This document shows positions 25,651-33,674 of a DNA stretch of 64,000 bases, piece after piece (the first letter of the stretch is position 1; every line of letters begins with the position of its first letter). The DNA lies in assembly GCF_009296025.1 (NCBI RefSeq), contig NZ_CP045178.1, positions 248,001 through 312,000 on the forward strand. Direction: 5' to 3'. Origin of the DNA: Streptomyces tsukubensis (GTDB taxonomy: Bacteria; Actinomycetota; Actinomycetes; Streptomycetales; Streptomycetaceae). Position numbers and translations under genes: made by a program. The notes beneath the pieces are model-generated. The model saw only the letters and a list, made by a program, of their open reading frames with translations. It was not told the origin of the DNA and did not search any database.

Positions 25651-27690
25651 ATGACGCTGTCCCCCGAGGCCGACGCCCTGCTCGCGCGCTCCCACCGCCT
25701 GGGCGCCGACCCGCGCAACACCAACTACGCGGGTGGCAACACGTCCGCCAAGGGCACCGCCACCGACCCGGTGAGCGGCGCGGACACCGAACTGATGTGG
25801 GTGAAGGGCTCGGGCGGCGACCTGGGCACCCTCACCGGGCCGGGGCTGGCCGTACTGCGTCTCGACCGGCTCCGTGCCCTCGTCGATGTCTACCCGGGCG
25901 AGGAACGCGAGGACGAGATGGTCGCCGCGTTCGACTACTGCCTGCACGGCAAGGGCGGCGCCGCGCCGTCCATCGACACCGCCATGCACGGGCTGGTCGA
26001 CGCGCCCCACGTCGACCACCTGCACCCGGACGCCGGTATCGCGCTGGCCTGCGCCGCCGACGGCGAGGCGCTGACGGAGGAGTGTTTCGGCGACCGGGTG
26101 GTGTGGGTGGGCTGGCGCCGCCCCGGCTTCCAGCTCGGTCTCGACATCGCCGCGGCCAAGAAGGCCAACCCCCGCGCGATCGGCTGCGTCCTGGGCGGTC
26201 ACGGCATCACGGCGTGGGGGGAGACGTCCTCGGAGTGCGAGGAGAACTCACTCCGCGTCATACGTGAGGCGCGGGAGTTCCTGTCCGAGCGCGGAAAGCC
26301 CGAGCCCTTCGGCCCCGTACGCGACGACTGTCTGCCCCTGCCAAAGGACGAGCGGCGGAGCCGGGCCGCCGCACTGGCACCACTGCTGCGCGGCCTCGCC
26401 TCGACCGACCGCCCCCAGGTGGGCCATTTCACCGATACGGCCCCCGTACTGGACTTCCTGGCCCGCGCCGAGCATCCTCGGCTCGCCGCCCTGGGCACCT
26501 CCTGCCCCGACCACTTCCTGCGGACGAAGGTACGTCCGCTGGTGCTCGACCTGCCCCCGGCGGCTCCGCTGGACGAGGTCTCGGTGCGGCTGCGGCGACT
26601 GCACGAGGAGTACAGGAGCGAGTACGCCGCCTACTACGACAGGCACGCGGCCGACGACTCCCCCGCGATGCGGGGCGCGGACCCGGCGATCGTACTGGTC
26701 CCGGGCGTCGGCATGTTCTCCTACGGCAAGGACAAGCAGACCGCGCGCGTGGCGGGCGAGTTCTACCTCAACGCGATCAACGTCATGCACGGAGCGGAGT
26801 CGGTCTCCCGTTACGCGCCGATCGACGAGGCGGAGAAGTTCCGTATCGAGTACTGGGAGCTTGAGGAGGCGAAGCTGCGGCGGATGCCCCCGCAGAAACC
26901 GCTCGCCGCACGTGTCGCACTCGTGACGGGCGCGGGCTCCGGCATCGGCAAGGCCATCGCCCACCGGCTGGCCGCCGAGGGCGCCTGCGTGGTCGTGGCC
27001 GACCTGCACGCCGAGAACGCGGCAGCGGTCGCCGAGGAGCTCGGCGGACCCGACCGCGCCACCGCCGTCACCGTCGACGTGACCGACGAGCAGCGGATCA
27101 AGGAGGCCTTCCGTGCGGCCGTACTCGCCTACGGAGGCGTGGACCTGGTGGTGAACAACGCGGGAATCTCCATCTCGAAGCCGCTGCTGGAGACCACGGC
27201 CGAGGACTGGGACCTGCAGCACGACATCATGGCCCGCGGCTCCTTCCTGGTGTCCCGCGAGGCCACCCGTGTCATGACCGAGCAGGGGCTGGGCGGCGAC
27301 ATCGTCTACATCGCCTCGAAGAACGCCGTCTTCGCCGGCCCCCACAACATCGCCTACTCCGCGACCAAGGCCGACCAGGCGCACCAGGTCAGGCTGCTCG
27401 CCGCGGAGCTGGGCGAGCACGGCATCCGGGTCAACGGCGTAAACCCGGACGGTGTGGTCCGCGGCTCCGGGATCTTCGCCGGAGGGTGGGGGGCCAAGCG
27501 CGCGGCCGTGTACGGGGTCGAGGAGTCGGAGCTCGGCAAGTTCTACGCGCAGCGGACCCTGCTCAAACGCGAGGTTCTTCCCGAGCATGTCGCAGGCGCC
27601 GTCTTCGCTCTCACGGGCGGCGATCTGACACACACCACGGGTCTGCACATTCCCGTCGACGCCGGGGTGGCCGCCGCGTTCCTGCGCTGA
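25651..27690 (+). CDS. rhaEW: Bifunctional rhamnulose-1-phosphate aldolase / lactaldehyde dehydrogenase (RhaEW)
   Basis: 679 residues; ATG 25651 after AAGGAAT. Residues about 1-420 are a class II (zinc) aldolase domain, with metal-binding histidines in VDHLHPDAGIAL and VLGGHGITAWGE. Residues about 425-679 are a short-chain dehydrogenase: NAD site VTGAGSGIGKAIA, VVNNAGISISKP and the YxxxK motif in AYSATKADQ. The aldolase would split rhamnulose-1-phosphate into DHAP and L-lactaldehyde, and the second domain would oxidise the lactaldehyde, avoiding release of the reactive product. This fusion is known from Bacillus and actinobacteria. It lies between rhaI and the kinase gene. Confidence 0.9.
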   Translation: MTLSPEADALLARSHRLGADPRNTNYAGGNTSAKGTATDPVSGADTELMWVKGSGGDLGTLTGPGLAVLRLDRLRALVDVYPGEEREDEMVAAFDYCLHGKGGAAPSIDTAMHGLVDAPHVDHLHPDAGIALACAADGEALTEECFGDRVVWVGWRRPGFQLGLDIAAAKKANPRAIGCVLGGHGITAWGETSSECEENSLRVIREAREFLSERGKPEPFGPVRDDCLPLPKDERRSRAAALAPLLRGLASTDRPQVGHFTDTAPVLDFLARAEHPRLAALGTSCPDHFLRTKVRPLVLDLPPAAPLDEVSVRLRRLHEEYRSEYAAYYDRHAADDSPAMRGADPAIVLVPGVGMFSYGKDKQTARVAGEFYLNAINVMHGAESVSRYAPIDEAEKFRIEYWELEEAKLRRMPPQKPLAARVALVTGAGSGIGKAIAHRLAAEGACVVVADLHAENAAAVAEELGGPDRATAVTVDVTDEQRIKEAFRAAVLAYGGVDLVVNNAGISISKPLLETTAEDWDLQHDIMARGSFLVSREATRVMTEQGLGGDIVYIASKNAVFAGPHNIAYSATKADQAHQVRLLAAELGEHGIRVNGVNPDGVVRGSGIFAGGWGAKRAAVYGVEESELGKFYAQRTLLKREVLPEHVAGAVFALTGGDLTHTTGLHIPVDAGVAAAFLR

Positions 27691-27734
27691 TCCCTCACCG
27701 TGCCCGTCCCTTCCGTACCGCCGAGGTAGACACC

Positions 27735-29234
27735 GTGCCGTCCCGCTCCCCGTCCTCCGCCACCGCCACGTTCGCCGCCGCCGATCTGGGGGCCACCAGC
27801 GGTCGGGTCATGGTCGGCAGGGCGGGCCCGGCCGAACTCGCTCTGACCGAGGTCCACCGCTTCCCGAACAGGCCGGTCGCGCTTCCCGACGGGCTCCACT
27901 GGGACGTGCTCGGCCTGTACCAGGGGGTGCTCGACGGTCTCGGGCACGCGGCACGCTCCGCGGGGATCGCGTCCGACGGGATCGCGTCCGTCGGGATCGA
28001 CAGCTGGGCCGTGGACTACGGGCTGCTCGACGCGGAGGGGACTCTGCTCGGCAACCCCTACCACTACAGGGACGGCCGCACGGAAGGCGTGGCGGACCGA
28101 CTTCACCGGGCTCTTCCCGCCGGTGAGCACTACGGCATCACGGGGCTTCAGCGGTTGCCCTTCAACACCGTCTTCCAACTGGCCGCGGCGGCCGGTGGTA
28201 CGCAGCTCGCCGCCGCCAGGACGCTGTTGATGATCCCCGACCTCCTCACGTACTGGCTGACCGGCACGGTCGGCGCCGAGTCCACCAACGCGTCGACCAC
28301 CGGCCTCTTCGACGCCCGCGCCGGCACCTGGTCCGACGCCGTCCTCGACCGGCTGGGCATCGAGCGCGCGCTGCTGCCGGCGCTGCGGCATCCGGGGGAC
28401 AACGCGGGCACGCTGCTGCCAGGGGTGGTGTCGGCCACCGGGCTGCCCGCCTCCACTCCGGTGACCGCGGTGGCCTCGCACGACACCGCCTCGGCTGTCG
28501 CCGCGGTGCCCGCCACCGGCGACGGTTTCGCCTACATCTCCTGCGGCACCTGGTCGCTGGCGGGCCTGGAACTCGACGCCCCGGTCATCTCCGAGGCGTC
28601 GAGGGCGGCCGACTTCACCAATGAACGCGGCGTCGAAGGCACCTTCCGTTTCCTGCGGAACGTGATGGGGCTGTGGCTGCTCTCCGAGACCCTGCGCCGC
28701 TGGGCCGGGGACGGGCTGCCCACCGAGCTGGCTCCCCTGCTGGAACAGGCCGCCCGCGCACGCCCGTTCGCCGCGCTGGTCGATCCTGACGACCCGGCCT
28801 TCCTCTCCCCCGGCGACATACCCGCCCGTATCGCGGCCTACTGCGCCCGGACCGGCCAGACTCCGCCCCAGGACCGGGGTGCGACCGTCCGCTGTGTTCT
28901 GGAGAGCCTGGCGCTGGCCCACCGTGCGACCCTCCGTACGGCCGCCGAGCTGTCCGGCAGGGACATCCGTGTGGTGCACATGGTGGGCGGTGGCAGCCGC
29001 AACGAACTGCTCTGCCAACTGACCTCGGACGCCACCGGGCTGCCTGTCGTGGCGGGCCCCGCCGAGGCGACCGCGCTGGGCAACGTTCTCGTGCAGGCGC
29101 GCTCCCTCGGTGTCGTCGGTGAGCGCGCCGACATGCGCCGTCTGGTGGCCGCCACTCAGCCGCTGCGTCATTACCGCCCCGCGGGTGACGAGAGCGCCTG
29201 GTCGGCGGCGGCCCGGCGGGTGGGGCTCGACTGA
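27735..29234 (+). CDS. rhaB: Rhamnulokinase
   Basis: 499 residues from GTG 27735, preceded by GAGG at 27723. FGGY-family sugar kinase: N-terminal AADLGATSGRVMVG with the catalytic-loop start, SVGIDSWAVDYGLLD (typical of rhamnulokinase), ASHDTASAV, ISCGTWSLAGLEL and the C-terminal ATP-site HMVGGGSRNELLCQL. It phosphorylates L-rhamnulose with ATP, the step between rhaI and the aldolase domain. Last gene of the operon; a 54-bp tandem repeat follows. Confidence 0.93.
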   Translation: MPSRSPSSATATFAAADLGATSGRVMVGRAGPAELALTEVHRFPNRPVALPDGLHWDVLGLYQGVLDGLGHAARSAGIASDGIASVGIDSWAVDYGLLDAEGTLLGNPYHYRDGRTEGVADRLHRALPAGEHYGITGLQRLPFNTVFQLAAAAGGTQLAAARTLLMIPDLLTYWLTGTVGAESTNASTTGLFDARAGTWSDAVLDRLGIERALLPALRHPGDNAGTLLPGVVSATGLPASTPVTAVASHDTASAVAAVPATGDGFAYISCGTWSLAGLELDAPVISEASRAADFTNERGVEGTFRFLRNVMGLWLLSETLRRWAGDGLPTELAPLLEQAARARPFAALVDPDDPAFLSPGDIPARIAAYCARTGQTPPQDRGATVRCVLESLALAHRATLRTAAELSGRDIRVVHMVGGGSRNELLCQLTSDATGLPVVAGPAEATALGNVLVQARSLGVVGERADMRRLVAATQPLRHYRPAGDESAWSAAARRVGLD

Positions 29235-29320
29235 GCGGGGTTGCGAGGCCCGAGGGAGGGCAGACCCCCGGAGGGCTGGGAGCGGGCCCGCGGGAGCGGG
29301 GGCCCGCAGCCGGGACAGGC

Positions 29321-29538
29321 GTGACGTCGGCGCCGGTACGGCAAGTGTGCCGCCAGTATCAGCCGCGCCAATCGGTGCGGTCGGCGCCGGGCGCGCCGTG
29401 CGGACGCCTGCACCAGCCGCGCGCATCGGTGACGTCAGGGCCGGGAGCAGCGTGCGTCACGCCAACACCAGCCACGCCCCTCGGCGAGGTCAGGGCCCAG
29501 TGCGCCGTGCGTGACACCAACACCAGCCACGCCCCTCG
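29321..29538. repeat. 54/55-bp tandem repeat, four units
   Basis: Units at 29321-29374, 29375-29428 (54 bp), 29429-29483 and 29484-29538 (55 bp). Units run from GTGACGTC or GTGCGGTC or GCGAGGTC to CACCAGCC...ATCG or CCTCG; units three and four share a nearly identical right half. The array fills most of the 310-base gap between the convergent kinase and LacI genes and ends six bases before the LacI stop. Confidence 0.8.
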
Positions 29539-29544
29539 AAGAGA

Positions 29545-30555
29545 TCAGCGTCGGCTGCGGCTCGACTCCCTGACGACCAGCTCGGGCTGGAGGACCACTC
29601 GCTGGTGCTCGTGGTCCTTCTGGTCGGGTCCGACCTCCTCCAGCAGCAGATCGGCCGCCATCCTCCCCATCGTCACCGCCGGCTGACGCACGGAGGTGAG
29701 CGGCACGGCGGCAGCGGCGGCGAACTCGATGTCGTCGTATCCGACGATGGCCAGCTCCTTGGGTACGGCGATCCCCGCGGCGTAGACCTCCTGGAGGACC
29801 CCGAGGGCGAGCAGGTCGTTGGCGCAGAACACCGCGGTGGGCCGTTCGGCCAGGCCGAGCAGCCGGGCTCCCGCGTCCCGGCCCGCCCGCACGTCCAGGC
29901 GCTGCGCCGGGATCTCCAGGAGCGCCTCGGGGGGCAGCCCGGCCTCGGCCAGGGCCATCAGCATCCCCGCACGGCGGTCCCTGACCTGCGGCACGTGGGA
30001 GGGCCCGCTGATGTAGGCGATCGTGCGGTGTCCCGCGCCGATCAGGTGCCGTCCCGCGAGCGCGCCTCCGACGGTGTCGTCCACGGAGACGGAACACACC
30101 TCGGCCCTCTCGCCGACCCTGTCCACGAGTACGAAGGGGATCTTCTGGCGCCGCAGCAGCTTGAGGCTGGCACCTGTCGTGTCGGCGGGGGTCAACAGGA
30201 CACCGCGGACCCGGTGTTCCATGAAGAGCGACAGATAGGCCGCTTCCTCGGTGGGGCTCTGTCCGCTGTTGCAGACCATGACGCCGAGTCCGGCCGCGCG
30301 GGCGGCGGACTCGGCGCCCTTGGCCACATCCACGAAGAAGGGGTTGCCCATGTCCAGGACCAGCAGCGCCATGATGCGGCTCTGCCCGGCCCGCAGTTGC
30401 CGTGCGGACTCGCTGCGTACGTAGCCCAGTCGCCTGATGACGGACAGGACCCGCTCCTTGGTCTCCTCGGAGACGGAGTCGGGGCGGTTGATGACGTTGG
30501 ACACCGTGCCCACGGAGACGCCAGCCTCGCGCGCCACATCCTTGATCCCCGCCAT
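29545..30555 (-). CDS. LacI-family repressor of the rhamnose genes
   Basis: 336 residues from ATG 30555 (MAGIKDVAREAGVSVGTVSNVIN), which places the helix-turn-helix at the very N-terminus as usual. The hinge helix is in SESARQLRAGQSR, followed by a periplasmic-binding-like sugar sensor with VFCANDLLALGVL and IVGYDDIEFAAAA. It is transcribed towards the rhamnose operon. A TGAATCG-type site in front of its own gene and the palindrome at the rhaI promoter indicate that it controls both. The effector is likely L-rhamnose, rhamnulose or a phosphate of these; this is inferred from the neighbours. Confidence 0.88.
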   Translation of the reverse strand: MAGIKDVAREAGVSVGTVSNVINRPDSVSEETKERVLSVIRRLGYVRSESARQLRAGQSRIMALLVLDMGNPFFVDVAKGAESAARAAGLGVMVCNSGQSPTEEAAYLSLFMEHRVRGVLLTPADTTGASLKLLRRQKIPFVLVDRVGERAEVCSVSVDDTVGGALAGRHLIGAGHRTIAYISGPSHVPQVRDRRAGMLMALAEAGLPPEALLEIPAQRLDVRAGRDAGARLLGLAERPTAVFCANDLLALGVLQEVYAAGIAVPKELAIVGYDDIEFAAAAAVPLTSVRQPAVTMGRMAADLLLEEVGPDQKDHEHQRVVLQPELVVRESSRSRR

Positions 30556-30648
30556 GCGTCCCAGCTCTCTCCAGGGGCAGCACCGGCCCCAGTGCGTCCG
30601 TGCGGTCCGCACGTTCCCCGTGTGCGGTCAGCGTAGTGAATCACTCGC

Positions 30649-30663
30649 AATGAATCGTTTTAA
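30649..30663 (-). promoter_or_regulatory. Candidate autoregulatory operator of the rhamnose LacI gene
   Basis: AATGAATCGTTTTAA shares its left half with the rhaI operator ATGAATCGATTCAT and lies about 95 bases upstream of the LacI start. A second weak GAATCACT copy lies at 30638-30645. Confidence 0.5.
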
Positions 30664-30720
30664 CACACTCCCACCACGGGCGGGGAGGCGCCGTCCGACC
30701 GCACCACGACACCGAGCGTG

Positions 30721-30742
30721 GAAGGCGGATATGTCCGCTTTC
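30721..30742. promoter_or_regulatory. Inverted repeat in the LacI-P450 intergenic region
   Basis: GAAGGCGGATATGTCCGCTTTC contains GCGGA-TATG-TCCGC flanked by GAA and TTC, a near-perfect 22-base palindrome. It lies in the 375-base divergent gap between the LacI gene and a P450 gene. A looser TCAAT...ATTGA pair is at about 30848-30869, nearer the P450. Neither has a known owner; the TetR gene downstream of the P450 is broken. Confidence 0.4.
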
Positions 30743-30930
30743 TCGCGCCTGCATGCTACGTGACGACATCCGTCGACCCCGCCCCACCCGACCCGCGCTC
30801 CCCGATTCGAGAGCGGACGCACGGGCGACGGGTGAGCCCAGGACCGGTCAATTCAAGTCAGTCGATTGATTTATGAACACCGCCTCCGATTGACTGCGTC
30901 GCATCAGCACACGATCCGAGGAGGCCACAG

Positions 30931-32163
30931 ATGAGCGAAGTTCAGGACGAGGCCGGGCCCACGGAGGCCTTCACGTACCCGATCGTCTCGTCGAAGGCGC
31001 TGGAACCGCCTGAGCGGTGGGCGGAGCTGCGGCAGACCTGTCCGGTAGCGCGGGTGACCTTGCCGAGCGGCGACGAGGCGACACTGCTGACGCGGTACGC
31101 GGATGTGAAGACCGCCCTGTCCGACCCGCGACTGAGCCGTGAGGGGCTGGCGTCGCCCGGCGCGGCCCGCATCTCGGGCGGGGACGCGGAGGGCGTCTTC
31201 AGCAGTCCGATGGCGAAGGCCCTCAACGCCGAAGGGCACGAGCGCTGGCGCCGGATGGTCGGCAAGTGGTTCACCGCGAAACGGATGACGGCGCTGCGGG
31301 CGGACATGGAGTCCATGGCCGACCGGCTCATCGACGCGATGCTCGACCACGGGGGCCCCGCGGACCTCATCACCCACCTCGCCTTCCCACTCCCCGTCCA
31401 TGTCATCTGCGCCATGCTCGGGGTGCCGGAAAGCGACAGGGACAAATTCAAGGGCTGGTCGGACACGTTCCTCAATCTGACGCGGTACACCCGCGAGGAG
31501 ACCGACACGGCGTACCGGGAGTTCGCCGCCTACATGTCGGGTCTGATCGACGAGAAGCGCGCGGCGCCCGGCGACGATCTGCTCAGCCTGCTCATGGACG
31601 GCGCCGACGCCGAGGGCCGGCCGATGTCGGACGCGGGTCTTGTCGCCACCGGACAGGCGCTGCTGCTCGCGGGCCACGAGACGACGGCCGGGTTCATCGC
31701 GATGATGACAGCGCACCTGCTCTCGGACCGAAGCCGCTGGGAGCGGCTGGTGGAGGACGGTTCACTGGTGCGCCAGGCCGTGGAGGAGGTGCTCAGGTTC
31801 GATCCGAACGGCAGTGGCTTCGGCATGCTGCGCTACGTCCACGAGGACACCGAGCTCTCCGGCGGGGCGGTGACGAGCGGGACCACCGTGGTGTGCAGCA
31901 TGGCATCGGCCAACCGCGACGAGAGCGTCTGGGAGAACGCGGACGAGATGGACCTGGGCCGCTCACCCAACCCGCATCTCGCCTTCGGCGCCGGCCCCCA
32001 CTCGTGTCTCGGCCAGCCGCTGGCCCGCACCGAACTCCAAGCAGTGCTCAGCGTCCTGCTGCGCCGGCTTCCCACCCTGGACCTCGCCGTCGACCCCGCG
32101 GAGCTGCGCCGGCGCGAGGGGCTGCTCACCGCGCCGCTGCGTGAGCTGCCGGTGACGTGGTGA
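30931..32163 (+). CDS. Cytochrome P450 (CYP107/105-like)
   Basis: 410 residues from ATG 30931 behind GAGGAGG. All P450 marks are present: I-helix LLLAGHETTAG with the acid-alcohol pair, ExxR in VEEVLRF, and heme loop FGAGPHSCLGQPLAR. Soluble bacterial class I monooxygenase that needs ferredoxin and reductase from elsewhere. No ferredoxin or biosynthetic genes are adjacent, so it looks like an orphan, perhaps for detoxification or tailoring. The stop overlaps the start of a TetR pseudogene, suggesting the pair was once a P450-regulator operon. Confidence 0.9.
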   Translation: MSEVQDEAGPTEAFTYPIVSSKALEPPERWAELRQTCPVARVTLPSGDEATLLTRYADVKTALSDPRLSREGLASPGAARISGGDAEGVFSSPMAKALNAEGHERWRRMVGKWFTAKRMTALRADMESMADRLIDAMLDHGGPADLITHLAFPLPVHVICAMLGVPESDRDKFKGWSDTFLNLTRYTREETDTAYREFAAYMSGLIDEKRAAPGDDLLSLLMDGADAEGRPMSDAGLVATGQALLLAGHETTAGFIAMMTAHLLSDRSRWERLVEDGSLVRQAVEEVLRFDPNGSGFGMLRYVHEDTELSGGAVTSGTTVVCSMASANRDESVWENADEMDLGRSPNPHLAFGAGPHSCLGQPLARTELQAVLSVLLRRLPTLDLAVDPAELRRREGLLTAPLRELPVTW

Positions 32164-32573
32164 GCGGAGTGACCACCCGCGCGGACCAGGTGGCCGCGAC
32201 CCGTCGGGCGATCATGTCCGCGGCGGAGTGACTCGTCGCTGAACACGGATTCTCGGCCGTGTCGAACCGCAGGATCGGCCAGGAGGGGGGTCAGGGCAAT
32301 GTCACCGCCGTCAGCTTCCACTTCGGGAGCAGGACCGGGCTGATGCGCGCCATCATCACAGGCCACGGCGAGCAGGCCGACCGGATCCGGCAGCGGCACG
32401 TGGCCGCGACCGGTGACAGCGGCGACATCCGCGAGTGGGTGGGTTGTCTCGTGAGGCCGGTGACGGAGCATCTGGCCTCGCTCGGCACTCCGTCGCGGCA
32501 GGCCGACGGGGTCCGGCGCGTGGACGGCGGTCCGCGCGTCCCGGTGTGCGGCCGTCCCGTCCAGAAGCGGTGA
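32160..32573 (+). pseudogene. TetR-family regulator, inactivated
   Basis: From GTG 32160 (GTGA overlap with the P450 stop) the frame reads an N-terminal TetR helix (TTRADQVAATRRAIMSAAE), an in-frame TGA at 32229-32231, then LVAEHGFSAVSNRRIGQE and VSFHFGSRTGLMRAII, the rest of a TetR DNA-binding domain. A ligand-domain start (LVRPVTEHLASLGTPS) follows and breaks off near 32490 into unrelated sequence ending at 32573. TetR proteins are usually about 200 residues, so this copy carries both a nonsense codon and a lost C-terminal half. Confidence 0.75.
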
Positions 32574-32629
32574 CCGGCGCCGACGTGGAAGGCTGGCGGC
32601 CTCTCGATCCCTGTGGCAGCGTCCCAGCC

Positions 32630-33406
32630 ATGCCGAATACCGACGCCATCCTGATCACCACACTCGCGGAGCGGTCCGAGTTGATCACCCGTGTCTACGA
32701 GATCTCCGAGATCTGGCCGGCCTTCATGCGGCACGATCCGGTCGCCGTCGCCCTCTTGGATCTGGTGCCGGAGGACTTCCCGCGCTACTGCGTCGTAGCG
32801 ACGGACGGCGAACGGGTTGTCGCACGGGGGCTCTGCGTCCCCTTCGACGCCGAGGCCGAGGGGCGCGAGGAGCTTCCGGACCAGGGGTGGGACCGCGTGC
32901 TGGCGTGGGCCTCCCACGACAGACGGCTCGGGCGGCCGGGCACGACCGCGAGCGCGCTGGAGATCACGGTCGACGCCGAGTATCTCGGGCAGGGCCTGTC
33001 CTACCGCATGCTGGGCGCGATGCGCGACGCGGTAGGCCGACAGGGCTTCGGGACGCTGTTGGCGCCGGTCCGTCCGACGGCCAAGCACCGCCACCCGTAC
33101 GTTCCGATGACCGAGTACATCGGCCGGCTGCGCGCGGACGGTCTGCCCGTCGACCCGTGGCTGCGCGTCCACGTAAAGAGCGGCGGCAGGATCGAGAGAG
33201 TGGCTCCGGCGTCGATGACCATCGGCGGCTCCCTCGCCCAGTGGCGCCGCTGGACGGGCCTCCCCTTCGACAGGGACGGCGAGGTCGTGGTGGATGGGGC
33301 CCTGGTTCCTGTGGAGTGCGGGACCGGGCACGACTACGCGGTCTATGTGGAACCCAATGTGTGGGTACGACATCGCACGCGCACCGGTGACTCCGATATC
33401 CGGTAG
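32630..33406 (+). CDS. GNAT-like N-acetyltransferase
   Basis: 258 residues from ATG 32630. The acetyl-CoA motif A is visible as ALEITVDAEYLGQGLSYRMLGAM, with the pyrophosphate-binding Q-G-L-S loop, but the rest is not a family I can name. The long C-terminal part (PYVPMTEYIGR, PWLRVHVKSGGRI) suggests a specific substrate-binding region. It stands alone downstream of the P450 and TetR remnant. The stop lies in the first unit of a 25-bp tandem repeat. Confidence 0.7.
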   Translation: MPNTDAILITTLAERSELITRVYEISEIWPAFMRHDPVAVALLDLVPEDFPRYCVVATDGERVVARGLCVPFDAEAEGREELPDQGWDRVLAWASHDRRLGRPGTTASALEITVDAEYLGQGLSYRMLGAMRDAVGRQGFGTLLAPVRPTAKHRHPYVPMTEYIGRLRADGLPVDPWLRVHVKSGGRIERVAPASMTIGGSLAQWRRWTGLPFDRDGEVVVDGALVPVECGTGHDYAVYVEPNVWVRHRTRTGDSDIR

Positions 33407-33480
33407 CGGTACCGAGGCCGAGGTCCGGTAGCGGCACCGACGTCGAGACCCGACAGCGGCACCGACGTCGAAATCCGGGG
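33399..33480. repeat. 25-bp tandem repeat, three units and part of a fourth
   Basis: Units at 33399-33423, 33424-33448 and 33449-33473, each of the form TCCGGTAGCGGCACCGACG plus six bases, with a partial fourth from 33474. The first unit overlaps the last codons of the acetyltransferase gene. Confidence 0.75.
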
Positions 33481-33610
33481 AGCGCGAGGGGCGGACCCAC
33501 CCGGTTCGGGCGCCAGTCCCGACGGTGCCGACGCCGACCTCGCGACATCCGCGCCCCCGCACCCGGCGGCCGGCGGCACGTCCACGGACCGAAAGATTCA
33601 CCAAGTCTAT

Positions 33611-33624
33611 TTACATCGATGTAA
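33611..33624. promoter_or_regulatory. LacI-type operator before the GH2/ABC operon
   Basis: TTACATCGATGTAA is a perfect 14-bp palindrome 50 bases before the GH2 start. A related 18-base site, ATTTACAACGTGGTAAAT, lies in front of the GH51 gene (41553-41570). The LacI gene at 38822-39937 is the likely owner of both. Confidence 0.65.
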
Positions 33625-33674
33625 TCCAGTGCTGACATGTGGTCTCTCGCCAAGAACTCTCGTTGGAGGGCCCC

